From: Bacteroidota bacterium
GTDB lineage: Bacteria > Bacteroidota > Bacteroidia > Bacteroidales > Prolixibacteraceae
Direction of reading: 5' to 3'
Length of the DNA stretch: 29,016 bases
Assembly: GCA_023412195.1 (NCBI GenBank)
Contig: JAEYNZ010000081.1
Location: 1 to 29,016, forward strand
Numbering within the stretch: the stretch's first letter is position 1; each line of letters begins with the position of its first letter. Positions 6,870-15,336 of this stretch are shown piece by piece. The translations under genes were made by a program, and so were the position numbers. The notes under the pieces were generated by a model. That model was not told where the DNA came from and did no database searches. It saw only the letters and a list, made by a program, of their open reading frames with translations.

Positions 6870-7403
6870 TTATAATTTTTTCATCTTTTTAAAAACATCC
6901 CACAGCACGATGCCTGCACTTACGGAAACGTTGAAGGAGTGTTTTGTACCATATTGAGGGATTTCCACTGCGGCATCACATATATTTACAATATTTTGCT
7001 GGACTCCTTTTACTTCATTTCCAAATACAAAAGCAATTCTTGCATCCATTTCAGGATTGAAATCCGGCAGTGGTATGCTGTTTTCCACCTGTTCCACAGC
7101 ATAAACAAGATAACCTTCATTCTTCAGCAGATTAACGACATCCTCTGTGTTTTCGAAATATTCCCAGTCAACCGTTTTTTCAGCATCAAGGGCAGTTTTA
7201 TGAATTTCTTTGTTCGGGGGTGTGGCAGTTATTCCACAGAGGTAGATTTTTCCGATGAGCAATGCATCACATGTTCTGAAAACAGAACCTGTATTATTGC
7301 AACTTCTGATGTTGTCGAGAACAACAACCAAAGGCATTTTGGGGACAGTTTTATATGCTTCTTCCGAAATCCGGTTCAGCTCATTTATCTTTAGTTTCCG
7401 CAT
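6870..7403 (-). CDS. TrmH/SpoU-type RNA 2'-O-methyltransferase
   Basis: This 177-residue protein contains the three SPOUT-class motifs of the SpoU branch. They are LDNIRSCNNTGSVFRTCDA (motif 1, N31 and R43), FVFGNEVKGV (126-134, motif 2) and IPQYGTKHSFNVSVSAG (148-164, motif 3), which together form the trefoil-knot SAM pocket. Such enzymes methylate a ribose 2'-OH in tRNA or rRNA. It lacks the N-terminal RNA-binding extension of RlmB, so a tRNA target is as likely as rRNA, and the position modified cannot be stated. It lies 24 nt downstream of arcA on the same strand and is probably cotranscribed with it, although no functional link is known. Confidence 0.92.
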   Translation of the reverse strand: MRKLKINELNRISEEAYKTVPKMPLVVVLDNIRSCNNTGSVFRTCDALLIGKIYLCGITATPPNKEIHKTALDAEKTVDWEYFENTEDVVNLLKNEGYLVYAVEQVENSIPLPDFNPEMDARIAFVFGNEVKGVQQNIVNICDAAVEIPQYGTKHSFNVSVSAGIVLWDVFKKMKKL

Positions 7404-7427
7404 TTTAGGACATAATCATGGAGTTTG

Positions 7428-8687
7428 TTACCATTTAACCTCAGCCCTTCTGACAGGAAGCGTCATGCAGCGGGCTCCACCACCACCACGTGCCAGTTCC
7501 GATCCGGTAATCGTAACGGTGCATTTATCATAATCATCAGGATTTTTCTTCCCATTTATGACATCAACAGCCTTAATGATTTCAAATCCATTCATGTTGA
7601 GTTCATCAAGCGTATGTACATTTCGCTCATATCCGATGATTTTTCCGGGGGCAAATGCAAAAAAGTTGGCTCCACTATGCCATTGTTCACGTTCCTGTAT
7701 CCATAAATCTTTTTTGCCTCCACAGTTCACCGGCTTCAGGTCGATACCAAGTTTTTTCAATGCTTTGAGAATATTTTGTTCCTCTCCGATTTGAACTGTC
7801 CCGTTATCGATATGAAGATGAATGGTTTTATATCTGCTCATGCTGTAAACCACCGGTTCATAAATCATGCACGTGTCGGGGCCAAGACAGGTAAATACCA
7901 TATCGAGGTGAATGAACGATTCAGGTTCTGGGGGCAATTCCTGAACAATGACATGGTATACTCCTCTATCCCGTTTTTTCAGTTGTTCAATGATAAAGTC
8001 TATTCCCTGCGAACTGGTTCGCATACCTACACCAACTATAAATATATCATCACGTATAACCTGAAAATCTCCGCCTTCCAGGGTTGATTTGTTGTCAACC
8101 GGGGCATCCTGTAAAGGCCTGATAGGATTTAGAGTTGTTGTTTCAATTTCGGGGTGGAAATTAAAAATAGCCTCCATGATCATGGATTCACGTTCCCTGA
8201 CAGGATTTGCCATCCGGCCAATAAGCATGCTTCCGTTCATTCCCATAGCAGCATCACGTGTAAAGAATAAATTGTGCAGGGGCCTGAGCAGAAACTTTTC
8301 AGGACTAAGGTAGTTCGTGAGGTTATTTCGTTCAAGTGCAACACCTTCTATAAGTAACCGGGCAAGTTCAGGGCTGCTTTTTTCTGAAAGCGGTCCAATC
8401 ATTTCAGAAATGCCTTCATGATTACAGATTTCACTCACCAGTCTTGTTCTGGCAATTTGATTTTCGAGAATTTCGGTCAGCATCTGCCGGGTTTCGAATA
8501 CATGTGCAACTTTTTTAAGTACACCTGTAAGTTGTGCGTATTCACCAGATACGATGGGCAGGTTTAAAATATCGCTGTATAAGGCACGTTCAGCATTCTC
8601 AGGGGTCATATTTTCCACTTCAGGTCCAGGTGTATGAACAATTACCCCCTCAAGTTTACCAAACTCTGAATTAACAAATGATTTCAT
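7428..8687 (-). CDS. arcA: Arginine deiminase
   Basis: This 419-residue enzyme hydrolyses L-arginine to citrulline and ammonia in the cytoplasm. Visible catalytic signatures of the guanidino-group-modifying fold are LFFTRD (D145), STLEGGDF (E204, D207), HLDMVFTCLGPD (H260, D262) and the C-terminal GGGGARCMTLP with nucleophile C407. Full length is typical for ArcA. The usual partners of the ATP-yielding pathway, ornithine carbamoyltransferase and carbamate kinase, and an arginine/ornithine exchanger are all absent from the neighbourhood. It may therefore serve acid resistance, nitrogen release or arginine turnover rather than fermentation, unless the other genes lie elsewhere. The downstream gene is a SpoU methyltransferase. 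A -7 box match lies 29 nt upstream of the start. Confidence 0.93.
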   Translation of the reverse strand: MKSFVNSEFGKLEGVIVHTPGPEVENMTPENAERALYSDILNLPIVSGEYAQLTGVLKKVAHVFETRQMLTEILENQIARTRLVSEICNHEGISEMIGPLSEKSSPELARLLIEGVALERNNLTNYLSPEKFLLRPLHNLFFTRDAAMGMNGSMLIGRMANPVRERESMIMEAIFNFHPEIETTTLNPIRPLQDAPVDNKSTLEGGDFQVIRDDIFIVGVGMRTSSQGIDFIIEQLKKRDRGVYHVIVQELPPEPESFIHLDMVFTCLGPDTCMIYEPVVYSMSRYKTIHLHIDNGTVQIGEEQNILKALKKLGIDLKPVNCGGKKDLWIQEREQWHSGANFFAFAPGKIIGYERNVHTLDELNMNGFEIIKAVDVINGKKNPDDYDKCTVTITGSELARGGGGARCMTLPVRRAEVKW

Positions 8688-8715
8688 TTAACAGGTAAAA
8701 GTTGTGAATCTGGCG

Positions 8716-8723
8716 CAAAGATA
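8716..8723 (-). promoter_or_regulatory. Candidate -7 box of arcA
   Basis: On the minus strand this reads TATCTTTG, an exact TAnnTTTG match 29 nt before the arcA ATG, which would give a short leader of roughly 20 nt. No well-placed TTG at -33 was seen. Confidence 0.45.
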
Positions 8724-8844
8724 TAAACTTTGCAATTTAAATAATTGAATCAGGAAATCTTCGTTATTTTTACCGGAGATTTGCATCAACTGCAGGTCTC
8801 TAATAATGAAAAGTTTGGCATTTTGCTTGTTGGGAAAGAGAATG

Positions 8845-8856
8845 AGGTTATAACCT
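8845..8856. promoter_or_regulatory. Perfect palindrome AGGTTATAACCT before DUF4294 gene
   Basis: The self-complementary dodecamer lies immediately upstream of the likely ribosome-binding region of the DUF4294 gene. It could be a repressor site, or a short hairpin affecting initiation. There is only one copy in view, so chance is not excluded. Confidence 0.3.
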
Positions 8857-8867
8857 AAAGAACAGTG

Positions 8868-9467
8868 ATGAGGAATATTATACAGGCAGCAGGTTTCATG
8901 TTTATCATACTTTTGATCGTCTTTCTTCAGGAAGCCCATGGGCAGCGGAAGGATTCCACCTATGTTATGGGCTTTATTCATAATGGTGACACCATCGTTC
9001 ACAGGAATGTTATCGAAGTGACAGTATTACCTGAGAAACAGTTCAGGAACAAACGCCATGAGAGAAAATACGGAAGGTTTGTTGACAAGGTAAAAAAAGT
9101 ATATCCGTATGCCAGGATGGCAGGTTCCATGCTTGACGAGTACGAACCAAAATATTTTGCACTTACAAATGACAAAGACAGGCGTAAGATGATGAAGGAT
9201 CTGGAAGATCAACTTCTTTCAGAATATAAGGATGAAATGAAGCGGATGACCATTTCGGAAGGAAGGCTCCTGCTGAAACTCATTGACAGGGAAACAAGCC
9301 GTACTTCTTTTGCCCTGATAAAAGAATTCAGGGGGGGTGTTTCAGCTACATTCTGGCAAGGCATTGCACGCTTGTTCGGCAGCAATCTGAAATCGGAGTA
9401 CGAACCTCAGGGTGAAGATCAGATGCTTGAAGAAGTAGTACGGTTAATTGAAGTCGGGTATCTGTAA
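8868..9467 (+). CDS. DUF4294 family protein, exported
   Basis: This 199-residue protein belongs to DUF4294, an uncharacterised Bacteroidota family. A hydrophobic N-terminus (residues 1-25, ending HGQ) looks like a signal peptide. The conserved-looking core is RKYGRFVDKVKKVYPYA (about 63-79), followed by a basic, helical segment with KDRRKMMKDLEDQLLSEYKDEMK and LLKLIDRETSRTSF. Such composition suggests a helical periplasmic protein. ATG 8868 is chosen over the overlapping GTG 8865, three bases upstream. A perfect palindrome AGGTTATAACCT lies 11 nt before the ATG. The next gene, thpR, starts 6 nt after the stop, so the two form an operon. No function is assigned. Confidence 0.8.
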   Translation: MRNIIQAAGFMFIILLIVFLQEAHGQRKDSTYVMGFIHNGDTIVHRNVIEVTVLPEKQFRNKRHERKYGRFVDKVKKVYPYARMAGSMLDEYEPKYFALTNDKDRRKMMKDLEDQLLSEYKDEMKRMTISEGRLLLKLIDRETSRTSFALIKEFRGGVSATFWQGIARLFGSNLKSEYEPQGEDQMLEEVVRLIEVGYL

Positions 9468-9473
9468 ATTGGT

Positions 9474-10043
9474 ATGCGAACTTTTATCGCAATAAAAATT
9501 AAAGCTGAAGCGCTGCTTGTACAAATTGTATCTGATTTAAAAGATCAACTCAAAGGTGAAATCCTGAACTGGGTTGATATAAAAAATCTCCATCTGACTT
9601 TGAGATTTCTTGGTGAAACTTCGGAGCAGCAGATTCTGACTGTAAAAAAAAGATTGTTAGATATTGCATCAGGTTATCAGCCCATTCCGGTTGGTTTGGA
9701 AGGTCTCGGTTATTTTAAAAGCAGTGGTATGCCAAGGGTGCTGTTTGTCAATGTATATGATGACGGAACAATGGCACAATTGGCAGGCGAAGCAGAAGAT
9801 TTTCTGGGTAGCATTGGGTTTGAAAGAGAAAAACGGCCTTTTAAACCACACCTTACCCTGGCACGGATAAAATTTCTTAAAAACAAAAATAGATTTTTTG
9901 ATGCAGTGGATACATACCGGAATCTGAAACTGCAGGAGTCATCTGTATCTGAAATCATCTTATTCCAAAGTGTGCTTTATCCTTCTGGACCGGTTTATCA
10001 TGAACTGGCTGCAGTTCCGCTGGGCCAGGAATCTTTGCAGTGA
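9474..10043 (+). CDS. thpR: RNA 2',3'-cyclic phosphodiesterase (2H family)
   Basis: This 189-residue cytoplasmic enzyme has the two HxTx motifs of the 2H phosphoesterase superfamily. They are NLHLTLRFLGE (H40, T42) and FKPHLTLARIK (H126, T128), each catalytic His lying in one lobe of the bilobal fold. The N-terminus MRTFIAI and the FLGE stretch are typical of the ThpR/LigT branch, which opens 2',3'-cyclic phosphates to 2'-phosphomonoesters and can ligate tRNA halves in vitro. Length is as usual for the family. It begins 6 nt after the DUF4294 stop and is probably translated from the same mRNA. The family call is firm; the biological RNA substrate is unknown. Confidence 0.92.
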   Translation: MRTFIAIKIKAEALLVQIVSDLKDQLKGEILNWVDIKNLHLTLRFLGETSEQQILTVKKRLLDIASGYQPIPVGLEGLGYFKSSGMPRVLFVNVYDDGTMAQLAGEAEDFLGSIGFEREKRPFKPHLTLARIKFLKNKNRFFDAVDTYRNLKLQESSVSEIILFQSVLYPSGPVYHELAAVPLGQESLQ

Positions 10044-10252
10044 TGGTCCTGTTCTGAGCCACCGTTTGAATGTCATGCCTAACGTATTAAACATGTGTTT
10101 TCTAAATTAATCTGCTGATATTTTATCCACTTCTTTTCTTCAACTTTTTTTTGATCCGGCTTGTTGTTGACAATACAGAAGAAGTACAAAAACGCATTCA
10201 TATTTAAACTTTTATAATTTTCGGAAAGCATATTCCGTAAAGTTAATAATAG

Positions 10253-10261
10253 TATTTTTTG
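10253..10261 (+). promoter_or_regulatory. Weak -7-like box before the GloVer gene
   Basis: TATTTTTTG matches TAnnTTTG only if the spacer is 3 nt instead of 2. It lies 27 nt before the ATG at 10289. A small hairpin CGGAA-agcata-TTCCG (10222-10237) lies just upstream. The rest of the 245-nt gap (10044-10288) shows no gene. Confidence 0.25.
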
Positions 10262-10288
10262 GATTAACTGATAAAACAATACAAACAC

Positions 10289-13200
10289 ATGAAAACCAAT
10301 CTGATTACAACCAGTTTAATCTCTATCTTTTATTTTGTTGCTACAGATATTAGTGCACAGGAGATTTGGGGGATGACGAAGTATGGCGGGACCTATGAAA
10401 AAGGGGTCATCTTCAGGATGGATGAAGATGCATCCAATCAGGAGGCGGTCTTTTCATTTGAAGTGATAGGAACTCCCGAAGGAGGTTTAACTGAGTACAA
10501 GGAAAATGTCTTCTACGGAATGACATCAAGTGGTGGAAAATTTAATTTCGGAGCCATTTACCGGTTTGAATCCGGTGATGGTGCATTCACAAAAATAGTT
10601 GATTTTAATGGTGAAACCAGGGGGAGGTATGGTTATGGCAGAATGGTTTCTGCATCCAATGGGTTGCTATACGGATTAACAGCAAGAGGTGGGGAGGATG
10701 ACATGGGAATTCTTTTTGAATTCGATCCTGAATCCGGTTCATTTAACAAAAAATTGAATTTTGATGGAAAAGGAAAAGGAAGTGAACCACTGGGAAGCCT
10801 GATAGAGGCAAATGATGGCAATTTGTATGGAATGACCTCCATGGGAGGATTATATGAAGCTGGTGTCATTTTCAGATACAATCCCTTAACCGGAGAATAT
10901 AAAAAGCTTTTTGATTTTGATGGGGATGAGCATGGGTCTAATCCCATGGGTAGTTTAATGCAGGCATCAGATGGTATGCTTTATGGAATGACCCGCTGGG
11001 GGGGTGAGAATGATCACGGAGTGATATTTCGCCTGGACCCTGAGTCAGAGGATTTTGTTGTTGTTTTTACATTCAAGGGTGAAAATACAGGACGTTTCCC
11101 ACATGGGAGCCTTACAGAGGCATCGAACGGACGGCTTTACGGTTTAACTCCACATGGAGGAACTTATAATTTAGGTGTATTGTTTGAATTTGATCCTGTC
11201 ACAGAGAACTTCAGCGTGAAATATGAGTACACCGGGGGTGTTGACAGTGGAATGCAACCTTATGGCAGTTTAAGCAAGGCTGGCAATGGAAAATTATACG
11301 GGGTTTTGCAGGGTTATGGTTATGAAATGGAACTGTTGTTTGAATTTAATCCTTCGTCAGATAACTATAAAAGATTATATATTGACGGTCCTATACCCAG
11401 AGAAAACAGAGTTCTGATGGAGTCAGTTTCACTGGCGACCAATGGCAACATCTACTTTTTGGTAAATGGAAATACCAATGATATAAAAAGCATTAATTAC
11501 CTCTATGAATTTGATCCTGATGAGGATGAATTCACAGGGGTTTTTACGTTTAGTGGTATTGAAACAGGTGATTTTCCAAATGGAAGTCTTGTACAGGGGG
11601 GGAATAATATGTTGTATGGTACAACAAGCACCGGGGGTAAATATGACAGGGGTGTTATTTTTGAATTTGATCCAGTTTCTTATAACTATAAAAAAATGCT
11701 GGATTTTGAAAACGAATCAAAAGGCGGGAAGCCCAGAGAAGGCATGGTTCTGGCTCAAAATTCCAGGTTATATGGTATGACAAGTGAAGGCGGTCTTTAT
11801 AATAAAGGTGTACTTTATGAATTTAATACTGAAACCGGACAACTGGTAAAGCATTTCGACTTTGACGGGATTAATGGTTCAAATCCAGATGGGGGGCTGA
11901 TTAGTGCCCCGGATGGAAAATTGTATGGTACCACAAGGTCAGGAGGAGAAGGCAATACAGGAGTATTGTTCGAGTTCGATCCGGTAACCGGTTCTTTGGT
12001 AAAACTTTTGGATTTTCAATCACAGGAAACAGGTCGTGAGCCATTCAGTAATTCGTTGATTGTAACCGATGATGGTTTTGTCTACGGGACAACACATTAT
12101 GGCGGCTCGTATGATATGGGAATACTGTATCAATTTGATCCTGAATCAGAAAATCTGGAGGCTGTCATTCATTTTGGTCCGGAAAATTCAGATTGGGCAC
12201 CTCAAAATCTTTGCAAAGGTATTGACAATAAACTGTATGCTCTTTTACAGGATGGGACCCTCTTAATAATTGATCCGGCGGACAATTCACATACACGGAT
12301 TCATACAGATGGTTATCTGGCAGGGCCCTTATCAGGCAGGCTGATACACACTTCCGGAGGTAACCTGTATGGGATGGATAGCGGCATTATCTGGTACAGG
12401 GCAACAGATTTTACAGGAGGCATTTTTGAGATAGACCTGGAAAATGAAACTTTTAACTGGTTACTGGATTTTAATACTGAAAATGGTTCTAACCCTGAAA
12501 ATTCCTCTTTAATTCAGCTAAAAGGTGCAACTTCACCTATGGCCGTATGCACCGACGCTGTCATCTACCTTGATTCGGCTGGAAGTGTATCATTGCAACC
12601 TGAAGATATTGATGGTGGCACCGCAGGTACGGGGCTTCAACTGACTATAAGTAAAACTGATTTTATTTGTGCCGATATTGGAGAGACTGACGTGGTTCTT
12701 ACTGTAACCGACAGCAATGGAAACTCAACTACCTGTACTGCAAGCGTGACGATAGCAGATACTCTGGCCCCGGTTGCAGTATGTGCAGATGTGGAAGTTT
12801 TTCTTGATGATTCAGGGATGGCAACCATTGATCCGGAAGCCATAGCCGGAGCTTCATCAGATGCGTGCGGCATTGCAGCAGTGGAAGCAGATCTGACTAC
12901 CTTTGACTGTTCAAACATAGGAGAGAACCTGGTAGAAATAAAAGTTACTGATGCTAATGGAAATTTATCTTCATGTTTGGCTAAAGTAACTGTAATTGAT
13001 AACCTTTCACCGGAAATTCATTGTGCAGATTATACTGAATACTATGTGCTGCCAGGTGAAGATTACTATGTTGTTACCGGAACTGACACGGATGCTGCAG
13101 CTTCAGACAATTGCAGTGTGGAGTCGGTCTGGTATGAACTGGAAGGTGAAGAGGGTAGGGGCAGTTCTTCACTGCAGGGCCTTGAAATCACAGAAGGATC

Positions 13201-13831
13201 TCATACAATCAGATGGACGACAACTGATGCCAGTGGAAATGAGGCAACCTGTACCAGTGTTATTGCCATTAAAAAAAGGCCTGCAACACTAGCTTATTCC
13301 ATTGAGTCTGATGATGAGAATGGCAATTTGGTTATCGCTGCATTGCTGACTGATGGTTTGTCGGGTGAGGGTATACCTGGTAAAACAATCGAGTTCATAG
13401 TAAATGATGAAAAGGATACTGTTTTAACTGGTGAAAATGGCAGGGCAATGCTGCAACTTTCTCTTGATGCGGGCAAATATCCGGTACAGATATTTTTTAA
13501 TGGGGATAAGAGTTACCTTGACTGCAGTTATACAGCTGAGGTTGTTACCTCTGCTGTGGAGGCAAAAATGTTTACGGATCTAAGGGTTTATCCAAATCCG
13601 TTCAGACAGAATCTGAATATTGAGTTTGTACCTGTCAACTCGGGGAAGGCAGTTATTGGAATGTATGATTCTGCAGGCCGGCTTGTTGAAATCATTTACA
13701 ATGGTCAGGTGGAGCAGGGAATGTTCTACAATTCAAAATTTGTTCCGGGGACAAGGGCAGGCAGCCATTATTATTATCAGATTACCATAGGTGTTGAAAC
13801 ATTGAATGGCAAGGTCATTTATAGCAGATAA
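10289..13831 (+). CDS. Secreted GloVer-repeat protein with type A T9SS sorting domain
   Basis: This 1180-residue protein begins with a signal peptide (1-24, ending ISAQ). Residues 25 to about 750 hold 14 tandem units of about 50 residues of the GloVer type, each built on LYGMTSxGGxxxxGVIFEFD; units 7, 8, 13 and 14 are degenerate. Three HYR-like modules with paired cysteines follow (about 750-995), each ending near TxTDxxGNxxxC. An Ig-like domain (about 1000-1085) contains GIPGKTIEFIVND. The protein ends in a type A T9SS tail starting at VYPNPF and ending GKVIYSR. It is therefore predicted to cross the outer membrane through the T9SS and stay on the surface. The binding target is unknown. The gene abuts the convergent transferase gene with no gap. 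Confidence 0.9.
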   Translation: MKTNLITTSLISIFYFVATDISAQEIWGMTKYGGTYEKGVIFRMDEDASNQEAVFSFEVIGTPEGGLTEYKENVFYGMTSSGGKFNFGAIYRFESGDGAFTKIVDFNGETRGRYGYGRMVSASNGLLYGLTARGGEDDMGILFEFDPESGSFNKKLNFDGKGKGSEPLGSLIEANDGNLYGMTSMGGLYEAGVIFRYNPLTGEYKKLFDFDGDEHGSNPMGSLMQASDGMLYGMTRWGGENDHGVIFRLDPESEDFVVVFTFKGENTGRFPHGSLTEASNGRLYGLTPHGGTYNLGVLFEFDPVTENFSVKYEYTGGVDSGMQPYGSLSKAGNGKLYGVLQGYGYEMELLFEFNPSSDNYKRLYIDGPIPRENRVLMESVSLATNGNIYFLVNGNTNDIKSINYLYEFDPDEDEFTGVFTFSGIETGDFPNGSLVQGGNNMLYGTTSTGGKYDRGVIFEFDPVSYNYKKMLDFENESKGGKPREGMVLAQNSRLYGMTSEGGLYNKGVLYEFNTETGQLVKHFDFDGINGSNPDGGLISAPDGKLYGTTRSGGEGNTGVLFEFDPVTGSLVKLLDFQSQETGREPFSNSLIVTDDGFVYGTTHYGGSYDMGILYQFDPESENLEAVIHFGPENSDWAPQNLCKGIDNKLYALLQDGTLLIIDPADNSHTRIHTDGYLAGPLSGRLIHTSGGNLYGMDSGIIWYRATDFTGGIFEIDLENETFNWLLDFNTENGSNPENSSLIQLKGATSPMAVCTDAVIYLDSAGSVSLQPEDIDGGTAGTGLQLTISKTDFICADIGETDVVLTVTDSNGNSTTCTASVTIADTLAPVAVCADVEVFLDDSGMATIDPEAIAGASSDACGIAAVEADLTTFDCSNIGENLVEIKVTDANGNLSSCLAKVTVIDNLSPEIHCADYTEYYVLPGEDYYVVTGTDTDAAASDNCSVESVWYELEGEEGRGSSSLQGLEITEGSHTIRWTTTDASGNEATCTSVIAIKKRPATLAYSIESDDENGNLVIAALLTDGLSGEGIPGKTIEFIVNDEKDTVLTGENGRAMLQLSLDAGKYPVQIFFNGDKSYLDCSYTAEVVTSAVEAKMFTDLRVYPNPFRQNLNIEFVPVNSGKAVIGMYDSAGRLVEIIYNGQVEQGMFYNSKFVPGTRAGSHYYYQITIGVETLNGKVIYSR

Positions 13832-15247
13832 TTATTTACCGTTTGCTTTCAGGCTGACCATAATGGTGTAGATGAGGATCTTGAAGTCGACATAAAGAGA
13901 TATATTCTTCAGGTACATCATGTCGTAAGGCAGTCGCTGCAGCATTTCGTCAAGGTTGGAGGCATAGCCGAATTTAACCTGTCCCCAGGAGGTAATGCCC
14001 GGCCGCAATTTATGCAAGTGCGTATAGTAAGGTGCCTGTTTCACTATCTGGTCGATATAGTATTTTCTTTCCGGCCTGGGGCCAACAAGCGACATGTCGC
14101 CTTTGATTACGTTATAAAACTGAGGGATTTCATCGAGATGGGTTTTGCGAAGAAACCTTCCGATCTTTGTTATCCGCCCGTCATTCTCACTGGAAAGGGC
14201 AGGAGTCCCGTTTTCGGCACCATGGACCATACTGCGTAGTTTGTAAATGTAAAAAGGTTTCCCAAACCTTCCAATTCGTTCCTGTTTGTATATAACAGGA
14301 CCTTTGGAGGAACGTTTAATCATGATACCAAGTACAATAAAAACGGGAAAGAAAAGGATGATTGCGAAAATTGACAATACAACATCGAGCAGCCTTTTCA
14401 TGTTAGCCTGCCAGGTAGGCATTAATCCGTTGGATATTTTAATCAGGGGGCTGCCATAAATACCGTTGGTTTTAACTGTACCTGAAAGGAAATCATATAA
14501 ATCAGGAATCCCCCAGATGGTTACCTGCTGGTTTTCCAGCACTGTTAGAATGGCATTAAGCCTCTCCTGTTCCCGGGTTTCAATTGCAATGATAACCTCT
14601 TCTATCCTGTTGTTCCGGATGATGTCATTCAGGTTGCTCAGTTTCCCAAGTTTGGGAAGGTATTTCCCCAGTATCCTGTCATCATTGTGTTCTATACCTA
14701 CGTATCCGGCAAACAGGTTTCCTGCAGGATGCCTCTGGCTCGACATTTCCATAAAAACTTTTTCAGCCTTCCTGTTACTTCCGATGAGCAGGGTATTAAA
14801 CCCTATCTTTCGCTTATGAATCAATGAAATGGTACGGCTGGTAATCAGGAGCCTGAAAATATATGTGAAGCCAAAATGCAGGCCGAAAAGGGTGAAAAAC
14901 AGGTTATAATAATTCCGGTATGAACCAATGTAATCGTCAAGAATGAGTGCAAAGAAAATAACGATGACTCCCGTCAGGGAGGTTATGAAGGTCTGGCCCA
15001 GTTCGAGCAAACGTGAACGCCTGTAGATGTTGTCATAAAATCCTGTAATAAAATAAAACAGAATCCATAAGGAGGGGATTAAAATCAGTCCAAGATAATA
15101 TCGGGTCGTGAATTCAATAGGGATATCAATGCCGAACCTTTGCGGCTCTATTACTGCTTTCCGGTATATAAAGAATGCTGTCCAGCTTATAGCTGCTGCT
15201 ACAAAATCAAGCACCAGGTATTTAACTACTTGCCATTTTCTATCCAT
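13832..15247 (-). CDS. WcaJ-type polyprenyl-phosphate sugar-1-phosphate transferase
   Basis: This 471-residue inner-membrane enzyme probably starts lipid-linked glycan synthesis by moving a sugar-1-phosphate from a nucleotide sugar to undecaprenyl phosphate. The N-terminal half has four hydrophobic segments (about 10-27, 52-70, 88-104, 116-135) and a Rossmann-like domain (about 148-260). A further membrane helix (284-310) leads into the catalytic bacterial sugar transferase domain: PVIYKQERIG, YKLRSM, KTHLDEIPQFYNV and GDMSLVGPRPER (383-394). Full length matches the WcaJ/polyprenyl glycosylphosphotransferase family. No other polysaccharide genes are nearby, so the product glycan is unknown. 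It lies 89 nt downstream of the Gfo/Idh-like gene on the same strand, and the two may be cotranscribed. Confidence 0.92.
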   Translation of the reverse strand: MDRKWQVVKYLVLDFVAAAISWTAFFIYRKAVIEPQRFGIDIPIEFTTRYYLGLILIPSLWILFYFITGFYDNIYRRSRLLELGQTFITSLTGVIVIFFALILDDYIGSYRNYYNLFFTLFGLHFGFTYIFRLLITSRTISLIHKRKIGFNTLLIGSNRKAEKVFMEMSSQRHPAGNLFAGYVGIEHNDDRILGKYLPKLGKLSNLNDIIRNNRIEEVIIAIETREQERLNAILTVLENQQVTIWGIPDLYDFLSGTVKTNGIYGSPLIKISNGLMPTWQANMKRLLDVVLSIFAIILFFPVFIVLGIMIKRSSKGPVIYKQERIGRFGKPFYIYKLRSMVHGAENGTPALSSENDGRITKIGRFLRKTHLDEIPQFYNVIKGDMSLVGPRPERKYYIDQIVKQAPYYTHLHKLRPGITSWGQVKFGYASNLDEMLQRLPYDMMYLKNISLYVDFKILIYTIMVSLKANGK

Positions 15248-15336
15248 TACATGCCCTTAGTTTGATCCGGGACTTCTTTTAATTGTGTACATAAAACGAC
15301 ATTCCGGGGATTAAATTGTAGAAAAAGTTAAAATCT

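Noticed and set aside
8688..9002. 104-codon minus-strand frame upstream of arcA
   Set aside because: It overlaps the DUF4294 start and the arcA promoter region, and the translation has no signature.
10079..10288. 69-codon minus-strand frame in the gap before the GloVer gene
   Set aside because: Low-complexity AT-rich translation, no ribosome-binding site, and it starts exactly at the neighbouring gene's promoter region.
10361..12530. Tandem DNA repeats suggestive of CRISPR or satellite
   Set aside because: The periodicity is of protein units of about 50 codons with diverged DNA; there are no identical short repeats with regular spacers.
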